A stretch of 64,000 nt of DNA from Phytohabitans suffuscus. GTDB taxonomy: Bacteria; Actinomycetota; Actinomycetes; Mycobacteriales; Micromonosporaceae. Location of the stretch: NCBI RefSeq assembly GCF_011764565.1, contig NZ_AP022871.1, positions 10,084,720-10,148,719 of the forward strand, written 5' to 3'. Numbering within the stretch: position 1 is the stretch's first letter; each line of letters starts with the position of its first letter. The translations under genes were made by a program, and so were the position numbers. Shown here in pieces: positions 1 to 9,180 of the stretch. The notes beneath the pieces were generated by a model. That model ran no database searches. It saw only the letters and a program-made list of their open reading frames with translations, and had not been told where the DNA came from.

Positions 1-800
1 GCGGTCTCCCAGACCGTCCCGAGGGTGTCCACGGCCGCCGCGAGCGCCTCCCCGGATCCGCCGGCGAAGGCGGCGACGACGCCGAACCGTCCTTCCAGGA
101 CACGCCGCGGGCCGGTGGCGCCGTACCGGGCCAGCTCGACGGCCTCGATGCCGTTGCGGGCCGCCACGGCCGCGTTGACCGGCTTGGCCTCGCTGCCGTC
201 GTCGAGGCATTCGAGGATGCCGGCGGCCATGCTGCCGGCCACGCCCAGCGCGTGGACCGTCCGGCCCGGCGGCAGGGCTTCGAGTCCGGCCGCGGCGAGG
301 GCGGCGCCGAAGACGCCGCACACGGACGTGGGGTGGAAGCCGCGGGCCTGGAACCGGCCGGGCGCCGAGAGCCCGATCCGCGCCGTGGCCTCGGTCGCCG
401 CGACGACCGCCCGGAGCAGGTCCGCCCCGGAGCGGGCGTGCGCCTCGGCGGCGGCCACCGCGGCCGGGACGACGACCGCGCTGATGTGGGCGGAGGCGCC
501 GCGGTGCGTGTCGTCGTAGTCGAGGCCGTGGCAGAGCATGGCGTTCGCGAACGCGGCGGGCGCGGCCGCGACCCGGCGGTGCCCGCCGATCAGCGAGCAG
601 TCTCCCGCCGCGGCCCGGTCCCGCACGAGGTCGCGGGCCGCGGTCGCCACCCCGCTGGCGGAGGCCGCCAGCCCGCAGCCGATGGTGTCCAGGATGTGCA
701 GCGCGGTCGAGCGGCGCACCGGCGCGGGCACGTCGGCGAGCCGGAGCCGGCCGGCCCAGGCGACCAGCCGCGCCGAGGCGGTGGCGGCCGGCCCGGTCAC
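1..800 (-). CDS. MmgE/PrpD family protein, copy 1 (3' end outside window)
   Basis: The first 266 codons are visible; the frame stays open to the window edge. The protein has the all-helical N-terminal domain of the MmgE/PrpD family, with the signature HGLDYDDTH at residues 91-99 followed by a segment ending in VVVPAA. Known members include 2-methylcitrate dehydratase, cis-aconitate decarboxylase and iminodisuccinate epimerase, so the reaction cannot be named. The GTG start (798-800) overlaps the TGA of the upstream FAD oxidoreductase gene (797-799), so the two are translationally coupled. It is one of three MmgE/PrpD genes in the island; the other two are at 16.0 and 22.8 kb. Confidence 0.88.
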   Translation of the reverse strand, partial: MTGPAATASARLVAWAGRLRLADVPAPVRRSTALHILDTIGCGLAASASGVATAARDLVRDRAAAGDCSLIGGHRRVAAAPAAFANAMLCHGLDYDDTHRGASAHISAVVVPAAVAAAEAHARSGADLLRAVVAATEATARIGLSAPGRFQARGFHPTSVCGVFGAALAAAGLEALPPGRTVHALGVAGSMAAGILECLDDGSEAKPVNAAVAARNGIEAVELARYGATGPRRVLEGRFGVVAAFAGGSGEALAAAVDTLGTVWET

Positions 801-2275
801 GCCGGCCCGGCGTACGGGGGCTGCGCGGCGGCGGCGCGGCCGGCGATCCGGCCGTAGACGATGCCCTCGCTGACGTTGCCCGCGCCCGGGTACAGCGTCG
901 CCCACATGGAGCCGAGCTCGCCGGCGCTGTACAGCCGCGGGATCGGCGACCCGTCCGGCCGCAGGATCCGCGCCCGCTCGTCGCGGCGCGGTCCGCCCTG
1001 GGTGTTGAACAGGGCCGGCCAGACCGGGATCGCGTAGTACGGTGGCGTGTCCAGCACCGCCATCCGGGACACCGGCCGGGCGTGGTCGTCGCCGCCGGAG
1101 ACCGCCGCGGCGTTGTACCGGCGCGCGGTCTCCACGAGGGCGCCGGCCGGAAGCCCCAGCTGCCCGGCCAGCTCCTGGAGTGTGCCGGCGCGCCGGATCC
1201 AGCCCTTGGCGATCTCCGCGCTGTTGTCGGCGCTCCACGGGTACCGGCGGTTCTCGCCGATCTCCAGCAGCGCCACCCGGCCGGCCAACCGGGTCTTCTC
1301 GTCGAACACGATCACGCTCGGCAGGCGCGGCAGGTCGCCGGTGCGGATGTCCGGCACCAGCAGGATCTGCGCTGCCGCGTGGTTCTCCACGGCCGTCTCG
1401 TCGACGAAGCGCCGGCCGGCCTGGTCGACGACGAAGAAGCCGTACGCCGGCATGAGCGCAAGGAAGGCGGCGTCCTCGCCCTCGAACGTGTACCCGAACG
1501 TCGAGACGACGCAGTTCATGTGCCACAGGTCGGCTCCGGCGGCCTGCGCCATCCGGATGCCGTCGCCGGTGTTGCGGCCCGGTGGCGACAGGGCCGGCAG
1601 GTGTACGCCGACCGCGTCGCGCAGGAGCTCGCCGCCGTAGTTGTAGCCGCCGCAGGTGAGGCACACGCCGCGCCGGGCGATGACCCGCCGGGGCCGGCCC
1701 TCGTGCCGCACCTCGACCCCGTACACGGCGCCGGCGGCGTCGACGAGCAGCCGCTGCGCCGGGGCGCCGGTCAGCACGCGGATGCCCCGCCGGGAGACGT
1801 TGCCCGACAGGAAGGCCCACAGCGACTCGCCGCCCTGCTCCCCGGCCTCGGCGGGGACCCGCAGGCGCAGCCCGATGCCGCCGGATCCGGGCAGGTCGGG
1901 GTACGCACTGCCCTGCTTGCGGTGCGGGAAGATCGGCTCCCACATGGCGAACGGCACCAGCTCCGAGCCGTTGGCCCGGAACCAGTCGCCGAGCCCGTCG
2001 AGACCGTCGACGAACGTCTCGACGAGCGGGCGGGGCGTACGGCCCTTCGTCAGCGCCAGGTAGTGCTCGATCGCGGCGTCGCGCCGGGCGACGGAGCCGA
2101 TCGAGCCGGCCGACTCGCGGGTGCTGCCGCCGCCCTCGGGCATCTTCTCCACGATCAGCACGTCGGCGCCGCGGTCGTGCGCCTCGACGGCGGCGGCGGC
2201 GCCTGCCCCGCCGTAGCCGACCACGAGCACGTCCGTGACGATGTCGGGCGCGGTCCCAGGGTTCGTACGCGTCAT
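797..2275 (-). CDS. FAD-dependent oxidoreductase, fumarate reductase/KstD type, copy 1
   Basis: A 492-residue flavoprotein of the FAD_binding_2 family, which includes fumarate reductase, 3-ketosteroid dehydrogenase and tricarballylate dehydrogenase. The dinucleotide-binding motif GYGGAG lies at residues 20-25. The family C-terminal FAD motif GELGSMWATLYPGAGN is near residue 450. The ATG at 2275 has AGGAG five bases upstream; an in-frame GTG just before it (2278) is too close to that site. No signal peptide or haem-binding motif is seen, so it is probably cytosolic and desaturates or dehydrogenates an organic acid or cyclic ketone. It is coupled to the MmgE/PrpD gene by a GTGA overlap. Two paralogues follow at 14.5 and 17.1 kb. 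Confidence 0.9.
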   Translation of the reverse strand: MTRTNPGTAPDIVTDVLVVGYGGAGAAAAVEAHDRGADVLIVEKMPEGGGSTRESAGSIGSVARRDAAIEHYLALTKGRTPRPLVETFVDGLDGLGDWFRANGSELVPFAMWEPIFPHRKQGSAYPDLPGSGGIGLRLRVPAEAGEQGGESLWAFLSGNVSRRGIRVLTGAPAQRLLVDAAGAVYGVEVRHEGRPRRVIARRGVCLTCGGYNYGGELLRDAVGVHLPALSPPGRNTGDGIRMAQAAGADLWHMNCVVSTFGYTFEGEDAAFLALMPAYGFFVVDQAGRRFVDETAVENHAAAQILLVPDIRTGDLPRLPSVIVFDEKTRLAGRVALLEIGENRRYPWSADNSAEIAKGWIRRAGTLQELAGQLGLPAGALVETARRYNAAAVSGGDDHARPVSRMAVLDTPPYYAIPVWPALFNTQGGPRRDERARILRPDGSPIPRLYSAGELGSMWATLYPGAGNVSEGIVYGRIAGRAAAAQPPYAGPA

Positions 2276-2395
2276 CACTTCTCCTCTCGGGCGAGCTCTT
2301 GCGACTCGTTCCAGGCAGCGGGCAGCGGGTGGCGGGCAGCGGGCATCGCCGCGGCGGCCGGCGGTTCGCGGCGGCCGGCCGCGGATCGGGAGACC

Positions 2396-3274
2396 TCAGT
2401 CCCGGCTCATCACCGTGCGCAGACCGAAGACCCGGTCGACGATCAGCGCGAGGACGAGCGAGAAGACGATGACGAGCGCCGACATGGCGTACAGCATCGG
2501 CGAGAGCGCCTGCTCCGAGGTGTACAGCAGGGTCAGCGGGAGGGTCGCTCCGCCGACCTGGGTCAGGAACAGCGAGATCGAGGTGTCGTCGAACGACACC
2601 AGGAAGGCGAGGAAGCCGGCCGCGATCAGCGCCGGCCGCATCAGTGGCAGGGTGACCAGCCAGGTCGTGCGCAGGAACCCGGCGCCGAGCCCGTACGAGG
2701 CGAGCTCCAGGTTGGTGTCGATCGCGGCGACCCGGCCGAGCATCGCGTTGAGGATGAACGGGAACACCAGGATCACGTGCCCGATGAGCAGGCCGGTGAA
2801 CGAGCCGCGCAGTGCCACGCCGAACGGGTTCAGCGCGATGTAGAGCTGGTAGAGGGCCAGGCCCTGGACGATGGCGGGTACCTGCAACGGGCTCTGGAAG
2901 AAGGCCAGCAGTGCCGCCTTGCCGCGCATCTCACCCCGGACCAGCGCGATCGTCGCCGGGAAGGCGAGCAGCATCGCGATGACGGTGGCGAGCGCGGCCA
3001 CCTGCACGCTGAGCCAGAGCGCCTCGAACATGTACCCGGGGACGCTCCGGAAGGACTGAAGCGACCAACCCTGCGGTGGGAAGGCGACCAGCCGGTCGTT
3101 GAACGCGGTGAGGATGACCACCACCAGCGGGGCGAGCAGGAACAGCAGGAGGGCGGCCACGATGACGCCGAAGCCGACGCGCCAGATCTTGTCCAGCCGG
3201 GCCGAGCTGCGGCTGGGCGGGACGACGACGGCGCTGTCGCCGGCCGCCGGCGGCGCTTGCGTGACGGTGGTCAT
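2396..3274 (-). CDS. ABC transporter permease, PotC-like
   Basis: A 292-residue inner-membrane permease of the spermidine/putrescine/opine-type importer family. About six hydrophobic segments are visible, the first near residues 33-57. The cytoplasmic coupling (EAA-like) loop is at about residues 190-216, with SYGLGAG followed by LPLMRP. The start ATG overlaps the stop of the upstream permease (ATGA, 3271-3274), so it is co-translated with its partner. The spacer of about 120 bases before the FAD gene holds short GGGCAGC repeats and no clear terminator. Together with the partner permease, ATPase and lipoprotein it forms a complete importer. The Pot family takes polyamines but also opines, carboxylates and other small organic ions, so the substrate is open. 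Confidence 0.9.
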   Translation of the reverse strand: MTTVTQAPPAAGDSAVVVPPSRSSARLDKIWRVGFGVIVAALLLFLLAPLVVVILTAFNDRLVAFPPQGWSLQSFRSVPGYMFEALWLSVQVAALATVIAMLLAFPATIALVRGEMRGKAALLAFFQSPLQVPAIVQGLALYQLYIALNPFGVALRGSFTGLLIGHVILVFPFILNAMLGRVAAIDTNLELASYGLGAGFLRTTWLVTLPLMRPALIAAGFLAFLVSFDDTSISLFLTQVGGATLPLTLLYTSEQALSPMLYAMSALVIVFSLVLALIVDRVFGLRTVMSRD

Positions 3275-4152
3275 GTCGTCACCCGCGTCGCGGCCGGGGT
3301 GCGCCGCCTGGTGCGGCGGGCGCGCCGGCCCGACGCCAGGAAGCCGACCAGGAAGACCGCGAACACGAGCACGAGCAGGATCGCGGCGTACACGGCGCCG
3401 CGCGGGTAGTTCAGCAGCATCAGCGTCTGCTCCCGGATGTAGATCGACAGCACGCCGACCCGGCCGCCGCCCAGCAGTGTCGGCGTGGTGAACGCGCCCG
3501 CGGTCAGCGCGAAGACGAGCAGCAGCGGGGCGACCAGCCCGCGCGCGGTGATCGGGAGGGTCACGCGGAAGAACGTGTACGGGCGGGACGCGCCCATGCC
3601 GTACGAGGCTTGGAGCAGCTGCGGCGAGACGCTCTCGACGATCGGGATGATGCCGAGCACCGCGTACGGGATCAGCAGGTGCACCATGCCGATGGTCACG
3701 CCGGTGAAGCTGCCGTAGAGCGTCACCGGGGTGTCGACGACGTGCAGGGCCAGCAGCGTGTCGTTGACCATGCCGGAGTCACCGAGCAGCACCCGCCAGC
3801 CCAGCGCCCGGACCACACCGCTCATGAACATCGACGAGACCACGATGACGAACATCGTGCGGGCCAGCCGCGGCCCGGCCCGCACGATGGCGATCGCGAG
3901 CGGGTAGGAGACGAGGGCGGTGATGACGGCGACGATGGCGCTGAGCTTGAGGGTGGTGAGGATTCCTTTGCGCAGGAACGGGTCGCTGAGCACGTCGGTG
4001 TAGTTGCGCAGCGTCGGTCCGCCGCCGCTGCGGGCCTGCCCCTGGTACTCCTGGAAGCTGAGCCGCAGGAACTGGATCTCCGGCCAGACGAAGAACGCGA
4101 TGAGGAACAGCGCGGCCGGGATGAGGACCGGATACCACCGGCGGGTGTTCAT
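3271..4152 (-). CDS. ABC transporter permease, PotB-like
   Basis: A 293-residue permease, first of the two channel subunits. The true start is the ATG at 4152, which overlaps the stop of the ATPase gene (ATGA); sequence upstream of it in the same frame is arginine-rich antisense noise. The protein opens with an N-terminal membrane segment at about residues 8-24. The coupling loop is at about residues 178-205 (QASYGMGASRPY then VTLP). Gene order is ATPase, PotB, PotC, all overlapping by four bases, so subunit ratios are probably set by translational coupling. Substrate as for the partner subunits: unknown, of the polyamine/opine/organic acid class. Confidence 0.9.
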   Translation of the reverse strand: MNTRRWYPVLIPAALFLIAFFVWPEIQFLRLSFQEYQGQARSGGGPTLRNYTDVLSDPFLRKGILTTLKLSAIVAVITALVSYPLAIAIVRAGPRLARTMFVIVVSSMFMSGVVRALGWRVLLGDSGMVNDTLLALHVVDTPVTLYGSFTGVTIGMVHLLIPYAVLGIIPIVESVSPQLLQASYGMGASRPYTFFRVTLPITARGLVAPLLLVFALTAGAFTTPTLLGGGRVGVLSIYIREQTLMLLNYPRGAVYAAILLVLVFAVFLVGFLASGRRARRTRRRTPAATRVTT

Positions 4153-5216
4153 GGCTGGAGCACCTTCGCGTCGTCGCCGTTCCAGCCGACGTGCACGACG
4201 TCGTCGTCGCGGAAGCGGCGCTCGGGGTCCAGGGCGGTCAACCGGCCGCCGTCGCCGAGGTCGATCGTGAGCACGACGTTCAGGCCGGTGTAGCGCCGGC
4301 CGACGACCCGGCCACGCAGTTGTGCCGCGCCGCCGCCGGCGGCCCCGGGCGTCGCGGTGACCCGGACCTTGTCCGGCGCGATGACCAGGTAGCACGGCTT
4401 GCCGGCCTCGGGCGTCGGGCCGACGGCGGTGACCTCGACGTCGTGGCCCGGTACGAGCACCTGCCCGGCCCGGCCGTTCCAGCGCACCACCCGCACCGGT
4501 ACCGCGCAGTGCCCGACGAACTCCGCGGCGAACGGCGTCGGCGGCGACATGAACAGCGCCTCCGGGGTGTCGACCGACACGATGTCGCCGTGGCTCATCA
4601 GCACGATCCGGTCGGACATCGCGAACGCTTCGTTCTGGTCGTGCGTGACGTAGATCGTCGTGATCTTGAGCGTGCGCTGTACGCGTTTGATCTCCAGCTG
4701 GATCGACTCGCGCAACCGGGCGTCCAGCGCGCCGAGCGGCTCGTCCATCAGCAGGATCGACGGCTGGATGCTGATCGCCCGGGCCAGCGCGACCCGCTGC
4801 TGCTGCCCCCCGCTCAGCTCGTGCGGGAGGCGCTTCTCGAATCCGGTCAGTCCCACCGTGGCGAGGGTCTGGCCGACCCGCTCCCGGACGGCCGCCCGCG
4901 ACATCCTGCGTACCCGCAGGCCGTAGGCGACGTTGTCGAAGACGGACATGTGCGGGAAGAGGGCGTAGTTCTGGAAGACGGTGCCGATGTTGCGCTGCTG
5001 CGGCGGCAGGCGTGTGACGTCCCGGCCGCCGACCACGACGCTCCCCTCGGACGGGATCAGGTAGCCGCCGATCATCCGCAGCAGGGTCGTCTTACCTGAC
5101 CCGGACGTGCCGAGTATCGTCACGAACTCGCCGCTCCGGACGGCGAGGTCGACGTCGCGTACGGCGACGTTCGTCCCGTACCGGTGCGTGATGCCGCGCA
5201 GTTCCAGGTCAGTCAT
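4149..5216 (-). CDS. ABC transporter ATP-binding protein, PotA-like
   Basis: A 355-residue ATPase that powers the adjacent importer. Walker A GTSGSGKTT is at residues 36-44, the signature LSGGQQQR at 134-141, Walker B ILLMDEP at 154-160, and the switch histidine at about residue 192 (YVTHDQNEA). The last 100 residues look like the TOBE-type regulatory domain usual for PotA/MalK proteins. All catalytic residues are present. The gene follows the binding-protein gene after about 50 bases and overlaps the first permease by four. Confidence 0.93.
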   Translation of the reverse strand: MTDLELRGITHRYGTNVAVRDVDLAVRSGEFVTILGTSGSGKTTLLRMIGGYLIPSEGSVVVGGRDVTRLPPQQRNIGTVFQNYALFPHMSVFDNVAYGLRVRRMSRAAVRERVGQTLATVGLTGFEKRLPHELSGGQQQRVALARAISIQPSILLMDEPLGALDARLRESIQLEIKRVQRTLKITTIYVTHDQNEAFAMSDRIVLMSHGDIVSVDTPEALFMSPPTPFAAEFVGHCAVPVRVVRWNGRAGQVLVPGHDVEVTAVGPTPEAGKPCYLVIAPDKVRVTATPGAAGGGAAQLRGRVVGRRYTGLNVVLTIDLGDGGRLTALDPERRFRDDDVVHVGWNGDDAKVLQP

Positions 5217-5267
5217 CGGATCTCCCGCTGTCGTCCGCCCGCCCGCCGCGGTGCCGTCGCCGGCGGG

Positions 5268-6434
5268 CTACTGGAACGCCCGGTTCCACGCGTCCACCCA
5301 GGTCTGCCGTTTGGTCATGAACTCGCGGAACGTGGCGGTGTCGGGCGAGTAGAGCGCGCTGACGTCGGTCTGCAGGAACGGCCCCACGGCGGTGTCGTCC
5401 TTCAGCGCCTCCAGCACGGCCGGGACGGTCGGCGTGTACACCAGCGTGGTGATCAGCGGCGTCAGGGCGCTCTCGGTCAGTAGCGTGTTGACGAGGGCGT
5501 ACGCCATGTCGAGGTTCTTGGTGCCCTTGGCGATCTCCGGGGAGGTCGGCGAGAGCATCAGCGCGTACGTCCTGCCCTCGATGTTCAGGTTCATCGGCGC
5601 CAGCTTCACCGGCGCGCCGGACTTGGTGAGGCCGTTGCACCGGCCGTCGGCGTGGATGACCGCCCACGCGTCGCCGCTCTGCACGAGCTGGTCGGCCTCG
5701 GAGGTGGCGGAGTAGAAGGTCAGCCGGTCGCCGAGCTGCTTGAGCTTGTCGATGACGGGCTTCGGGTCGTCCAGACCGGCCCCGTAGTAGGCCGCCAGCG
5801 AGACCATGGTGAGGTTCCAGCGGGTGCTGGTGGGCTGCGGGAACCCGATGGAGCGGACCTTCGGGTCGAAGAGGCTGTCCCAGGTCGGGGCGGCCAGCCC
5901 GGCCGAGGTGAACCGGTCGGTGTTGTAGCAGACGCCGGTGAGGTTGAACCAGGTGGCCGGGCCGCGGCCCTCGCCGGCGAACGCCTGCGGCGGCAGGTCC
6001 TGGGCGTTGGGCACGCGCGAGCGGTCGAACGTCTCCCAGACGCCGGCCTCCTCGCCCTGGTAGACCGCCGGCACGTACATGTCGAGGTCGACGTCGACCG
6101 TGGGCGCCTGGCCCTGCCCGGCGATGAGCTGGGTCAGGACCGCGTCGGGCGCCTGGCCGACCCAGTTGATCCGCCCGCCGGTGGTCTGCTCGAAAAGCTG
6201 GCCCAGACCCTGCTTGTACAGGTCGGTCAGCGACCCGGGGCTCGCCGCGACGGTGATGGTGCGCCCGGCGAACTTGCATTGGTTGTCGGCCGTCACCTCG
6301 CCCTTGGGCAAGGTGCACGACGGCGAGTCGGCGGTGCCTTCCGCCTCGTCGCCCGTGGAACAGGCCGCGACGACCAGAGTGGCCGCCGCGAAAACGCTTA
6401 CCAAACGTATCCCCCGGCTATGTGCTAAACCCAT
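5268..6434 (-). CDS. ABC transporter substrate-binding lipoprotein, PotD-like (TTA codon)
   Basis: A 388-residue extracytoplasmic binding protein. The ATG at 6434 is preceded by GAGGCTCGGAG at a good distance. A hydrophobic signal ends in the lipobox VAAC with the lipidated cysteine at residue 25. The mature part is a periplasmic-binding-protein type II fold of the spermidine/putrescine group. Codon 3 is TTA, a leucine codon almost absent from such high-GC genomes and in streptomycetes read only by the developmentally controlled bldA tRNA; it could make uptake stage-dependent. The gene lies just downstream of the PucR regulator and heads the transporter genes. Confidence 0.9.
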   Translation of the reverse strand: MGLAHSRGIRLVSVFAAATLVVAACSTGDEAEGTADSPSCTLPKGEVTADNQCKFAGRTITVAASPGSLTDLYKQGLGQLFEQTTGGRINWVGQAPDAVLTQLIAGQGQAPTVDVDLDMYVPAVYQGEEAGVWETFDRSRVPNAQDLPPQAFAGEGRGPATWFNLTGVCYNTDRFTSAGLAAPTWDSLFDPKVRSIGFPQPTSTRWNLTMVSLAAYYGAGLDDPKPVIDKLKQLGDRLTFYSATSEADQLVQSGDAWAVIHADGRCNGLTKSGAPVKLAPMNLNIEGRTYALMLSPTSPEIAKGTKNLDMAYALVNTLLTESALTPLITTLVYTPTVPAVLEALKDDTAVGPFLQTDVSALYSPDTATFREFMTKRQTWVDAWNRAFQ

Positions 6435-6546
6435 CTTGACTCCGAGCCTCTCGGCGATTTCGGGAAGAATAACTTCGGCCGAAATGAGGCACCAGGGACA
6501 CGGAGTAGTGCCGCCGCCTGGCCCGATGGCCATCGTGTCGGGCGGT

Positions 6547-8064
6547 TCACCGGTCGAGGATCTCGAGCGCCAGCAGCAGTTCGGCGCGGACCCGACCGGA
6601 CTGGAGGTCCTTGCCCAGCAACTCGGCGACCTTGTCGATGCGGTTGCGGAGGGTATGCCGGTGGATGTTGAGCTCCTCCGCCGCGGTGTTCCACTGCCCG
6701 TTGTGCTCCAGCCAGGCACGCAGCGACGAGAGCAGCTCGGACGCCGCGCCCGCCTCCTGGTGGCGCAGCACCGGCGTGAGCAGCGACGTCGAGAACGCGA
6801 ACGCCTCCTCGTTGCTGAAGACCCGGGCCAGGCCGAGGGCGCCGATGTCGGCGAAGCAGAGGCTGGGTACGCCCCGGCGCTGTGCGGTGCGCAGGCTCTG
6901 CACGGCCTGCCGGATCGACAGCGAGAGGTCGGCCCAATTCTCCACCGTTTCCGAGGAGCCGGCGGTGAGCTCGCGGATACTGGCGGAAAGGTTGTCGATG
7001 AACGGAAATACGTCCGGGGTCTGTGGGAGCAATACGACGAGAGTGTCCCGGAAATAGCCGTGAAACACGCCGCGTAAATGGGTGGCGTTCGCATTGACGG
7101 CGTCGATGGCGCGGTCGAGGGCGGCCCCGCGGCCGGCGAGGGCGAGCACCCGCAGCGGGACGTCCGGGAACGGGCCCCACATGGACACGGCCCGCCGGCG
7201 TACGGACTCGACGTCGCCGGTGGCGAGGGTACGCAGCAGGATGCTGCGCAGGTGGCGCTCGACGCCGTCGACGACCTTCCACTGTTCGAGGCTCAGCTGC
7301 ACCAGCGACGTCGCCACGTTGATGATCTGGCGTTCCACGGCGGAGGGCGGCCGGTCGGCGACGATGACGATGACCCGCAGGACGTGCCCGTTGCTCAGCA
7401 CCGGCTGCAGGCTGACGGTCCGGCCGTCGAAGTCGAACTTCACCGGCGACAGCACGATCTGCCGGCGCTGGGCCTGCACGGCGTGTATCCCGTCGACGAG
7501 GCCGCGCACATCCCGGTCGTACGAGCCGGCCAGGACCTTGCCGGTGGGGTCCAGCAGCAGCGCCGGAGTGCCCAGCTCGCTGCTGAGGCGCTTCATGAAG
7601 CGGCCGAAGCCGTCCGGGACGAGGGCGAGCTTGGTGAGCGCGGACTGGGCCTCGCTGAGCCGGACGAGGGTCGCGTACTCGTCGGAGGCCACCGCCCGCG
7701 CGACCAGCCGGCTGATCGCGCTGAACGGGGTCTCCCTCGGCACCTCCATCAGCGCGAACGAGTGCTCGCGGGCGGCCTCGACCAGCGGCGGCGGCACCGA
7801 CTCGTGGATCCGGCCGGTGCCGAACCCGAGCCCGACCACGCCGGAGGCGCTCAGGTGCGCGATGTAGTCGTTGGCGTGCCGGCCGTCGACGTCGCGCAGC
7901 CCGGCCGTCAGGACCAGCTCGCCGCCGTTCATGTACGGCTTCGGCTCGTCGATCTCGGTCGAGTGCACCCAGATCAGCTCGGCGGAGAGCGCCTCCGACG
8001 GGACGTACAGCGGCACCAGCCGCAGGCCAGGACTCTCGATGACCTGCCTCAGGGTCAATGGCAT
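6547..8064 (-). CDS. PucR-family transcriptional regulator
   Basis: A 505-residue regulator. The N-terminal ~125 residues match the PucR ligand-sensing domain, the middle is the GGDEF-like linker of this family, and the C-terminal end holds the PucR-type helix-turn-helix (about residues 459-476, then RNRIDKVAELLG). The start is the ATG at 8064, with GGAGG nine bases upstream. PucR-type regulators usually control purine, amine or organic-acid catabolism. The position between the luciferase-like gene and the importer, on the same strand, suggests it controls these neighbours; its effector is unknown. About 110 bases separate it from the binding-protein gene. Confidence 0.92.
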   Translation of the reverse strand: MPLTLRQVIESPGLRLVPLYVPSEALSAELIWVHSTEIDEPKPYMNGGELVLTAGLRDVDGRHANDYIAHLSASGVVGLGFGTGRIHESVPPPLVEAAREHSFALMEVPRETPFSAISRLVARAVASDEYATLVRLSEAQSALTKLALVPDGFGRFMKRLSSELGTPALLLDPTGKVLAGSYDRDVRGLVDGIHAVQAQRRQIVLSPVKFDFDGRTVSLQPVLSNGHVLRVIVIVADRPPSAVERQIINVATSLVQLSLEQWKVVDGVERHLRSILLRTLATGDVESVRRRAVSMWGPFPDVPLRVLALAGRGAALDRAIDAVNANATHLRGVFHGYFRDTLVVLLPQTPDVFPFIDNLSASIRELTAGSSETVENWADLSLSIRQAVQSLRTAQRRGVPSLCFADIGALGLARVFSNEEAFAFSTSLLTPVLRHQEAGAASELLSSLRAWLEHNGQWNTAAEELNIHRHTLRNRIDKVAELLGKDLQSGRVRAELLLALEILDR

Positions 8065-8151
8065 GATCGCGCACCTCCATCTGCGAGTACACGCCAAGTA
8101 CGCCGGGCAGCCAAGATTCTTTTCGCTCAGCCACGTACCGTAGCCGCGAGC

Positions 8152-9180
8152 TCACCCGCGAACTGTCGCCGCCGGCTCGCCCACGAGCGGGATGATCGTT
8201 TCGGCGATCTCGCGCATCCGCCGCTCCCGCCCGCCGGACAGGATCGGAAACGTGAGCCGGTCCACGTCGAGCGTGGCCAGCGCGCGCAACCGCTCGGCGC
8301 AGAGCTCCACCGGGCCGGGCACCGCGATCGCCGAGATGAACTCGTCGGTCACCACGGCCTTGTGCCCGGCGTGCAGCGACAGGTGCTCCACCAGCTCGTA
8401 GCCGCCGCGCGCCGCCGCGAACTGCGGCCGGAACCGCTCCCAGCTCGGCGGCATCGTCTTCCACGACTCGAACGTCGCCGCCTGGGCGGTCGCCCACGCC
8501 GCGACGTCGGCGCGGGCCTTCGCCTCGTCCAGGTCGACGCTCATGGTGACGAACAGGTCGATCGTCAGGTCGCCCCGGTCCCGGCCGGCACGTTCCAGGC
8601 CCTGGTAGACGTAGTCGAGCTGCCACCGGCAGAAGTCGGGGTCGGCCGCGCCGAGCAGGATCAGACCGTCACACACCTCACCGGCCAGGCGCAGCATGCC
8701 CGGCTGCGACGCGGCGAGGTAGATCGGGACCTGCCGGCGGGCCGTGGCCAGCTTCACCGTCGTGCCGTACAGCTCCTGCTCCTCGCCGGTGAAGAGGCGG
8801 CGGAACTCGGCGATGCCCGCGCGGATCTGCGGCATCCGGGCCGGCTGGTACCCGGCGCCGAGCACCGCCGACCAGCCCGCGCCCAGGCCGAGCAGGGCCC
8901 GCCCGCCGCTGAGCTCGTCCAGCGCGGCGGTCGCGTTGGCGGTCACCGTGGGGTGCCGGGTCTGCAGGTTGGTCACGGCCGAGCCGATCTCCATCCGGGA
9001 GGTCGCCTGGGCGGCGAGGTACATCGCCGCGTACACGTCCTTCATGCCGAGCTGGAAGTCGATGTACCACAGCGCCTCGAAGCCCAGCGCCTCGCCCAGA
9101 GCGGCCAGCGCCGGGACGTTCGTGAGCGGCTCGCGCGGGCTGACGCCCAGTGACAGCCCCCAGCGGTTCACGAGTCCCAT
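8152..9180 (-). CDS. LLM-class (luciferase-like) oxidoreductase, probably F420-dependent
   Basis: A 342-residue TIM-barrel enzyme of the bacterial luciferase superfamily, similar in layout to F420-dependent methylene-tetrahydromethanopterin-reductase-like proteins of actinobacteria. Supporting signs are the N-terminal WGLSLGVSP, a conserved LGLGAGW segment, and the C-terminal FPILSGG region. It may reduce or monooxygenate the cluster substrate with F420 or FMN; the cofactor is inferred from family membership. The ATG at 9180 lies 13 bases inside the end of the upstream cupin gene, showing coupling. It is the last gene of the large leftward operon; about 90 bases follow before the PucR gene. 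Confidence 0.85.
   Translation of the reverse strand: MGLVNRWGLSLGVSPREPLTNVPALAALGEALGFEALWYIDFQLGMKDVYAAMYLAAQATSRMEIGSAVTNLQTRHPTVTANATAALDELSGGRALLGLGAGWSAVLGAGYQPARMPQIRAGIAEFRRLFTGEEQELYGTTVKLATARRQVPIYLAASQPGMLRLAGEVCDGLILLGAADPDFCRWQLDYVYQGLERAGRDRGDLTIDLFVTMSVDLDEAKARADVAAWATAQAATFESWKTMPPSWERFRPQFAAARGGYELVEHLSLHAGHKAVVTDEFISAIAVPGPVELCAERLRALATLDVDRLTFPILSGGRERRMREIAETIIPLVGEPAATVRG

Noticed and set aside
2279..2395. GGGCAGCGGG-like short repeats as regulatory sites
   Set aside because: Only three loose copies between two co-directional genes; too short and GC-typical to interpret.
1082..3409. Long plus-strand open frame of about 775 codons
   Set aside because: Antisense to a clear flavoprotein and permease; Arg/Gly/Asp-rich composition typical of the mirror frame in high-GC DNA; no domain.
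7078..9153. Plus-strand open frame of about 690 codons
   Set aside because: Mirror of the PucR and luciferase-like genes; no recognisable protein features.
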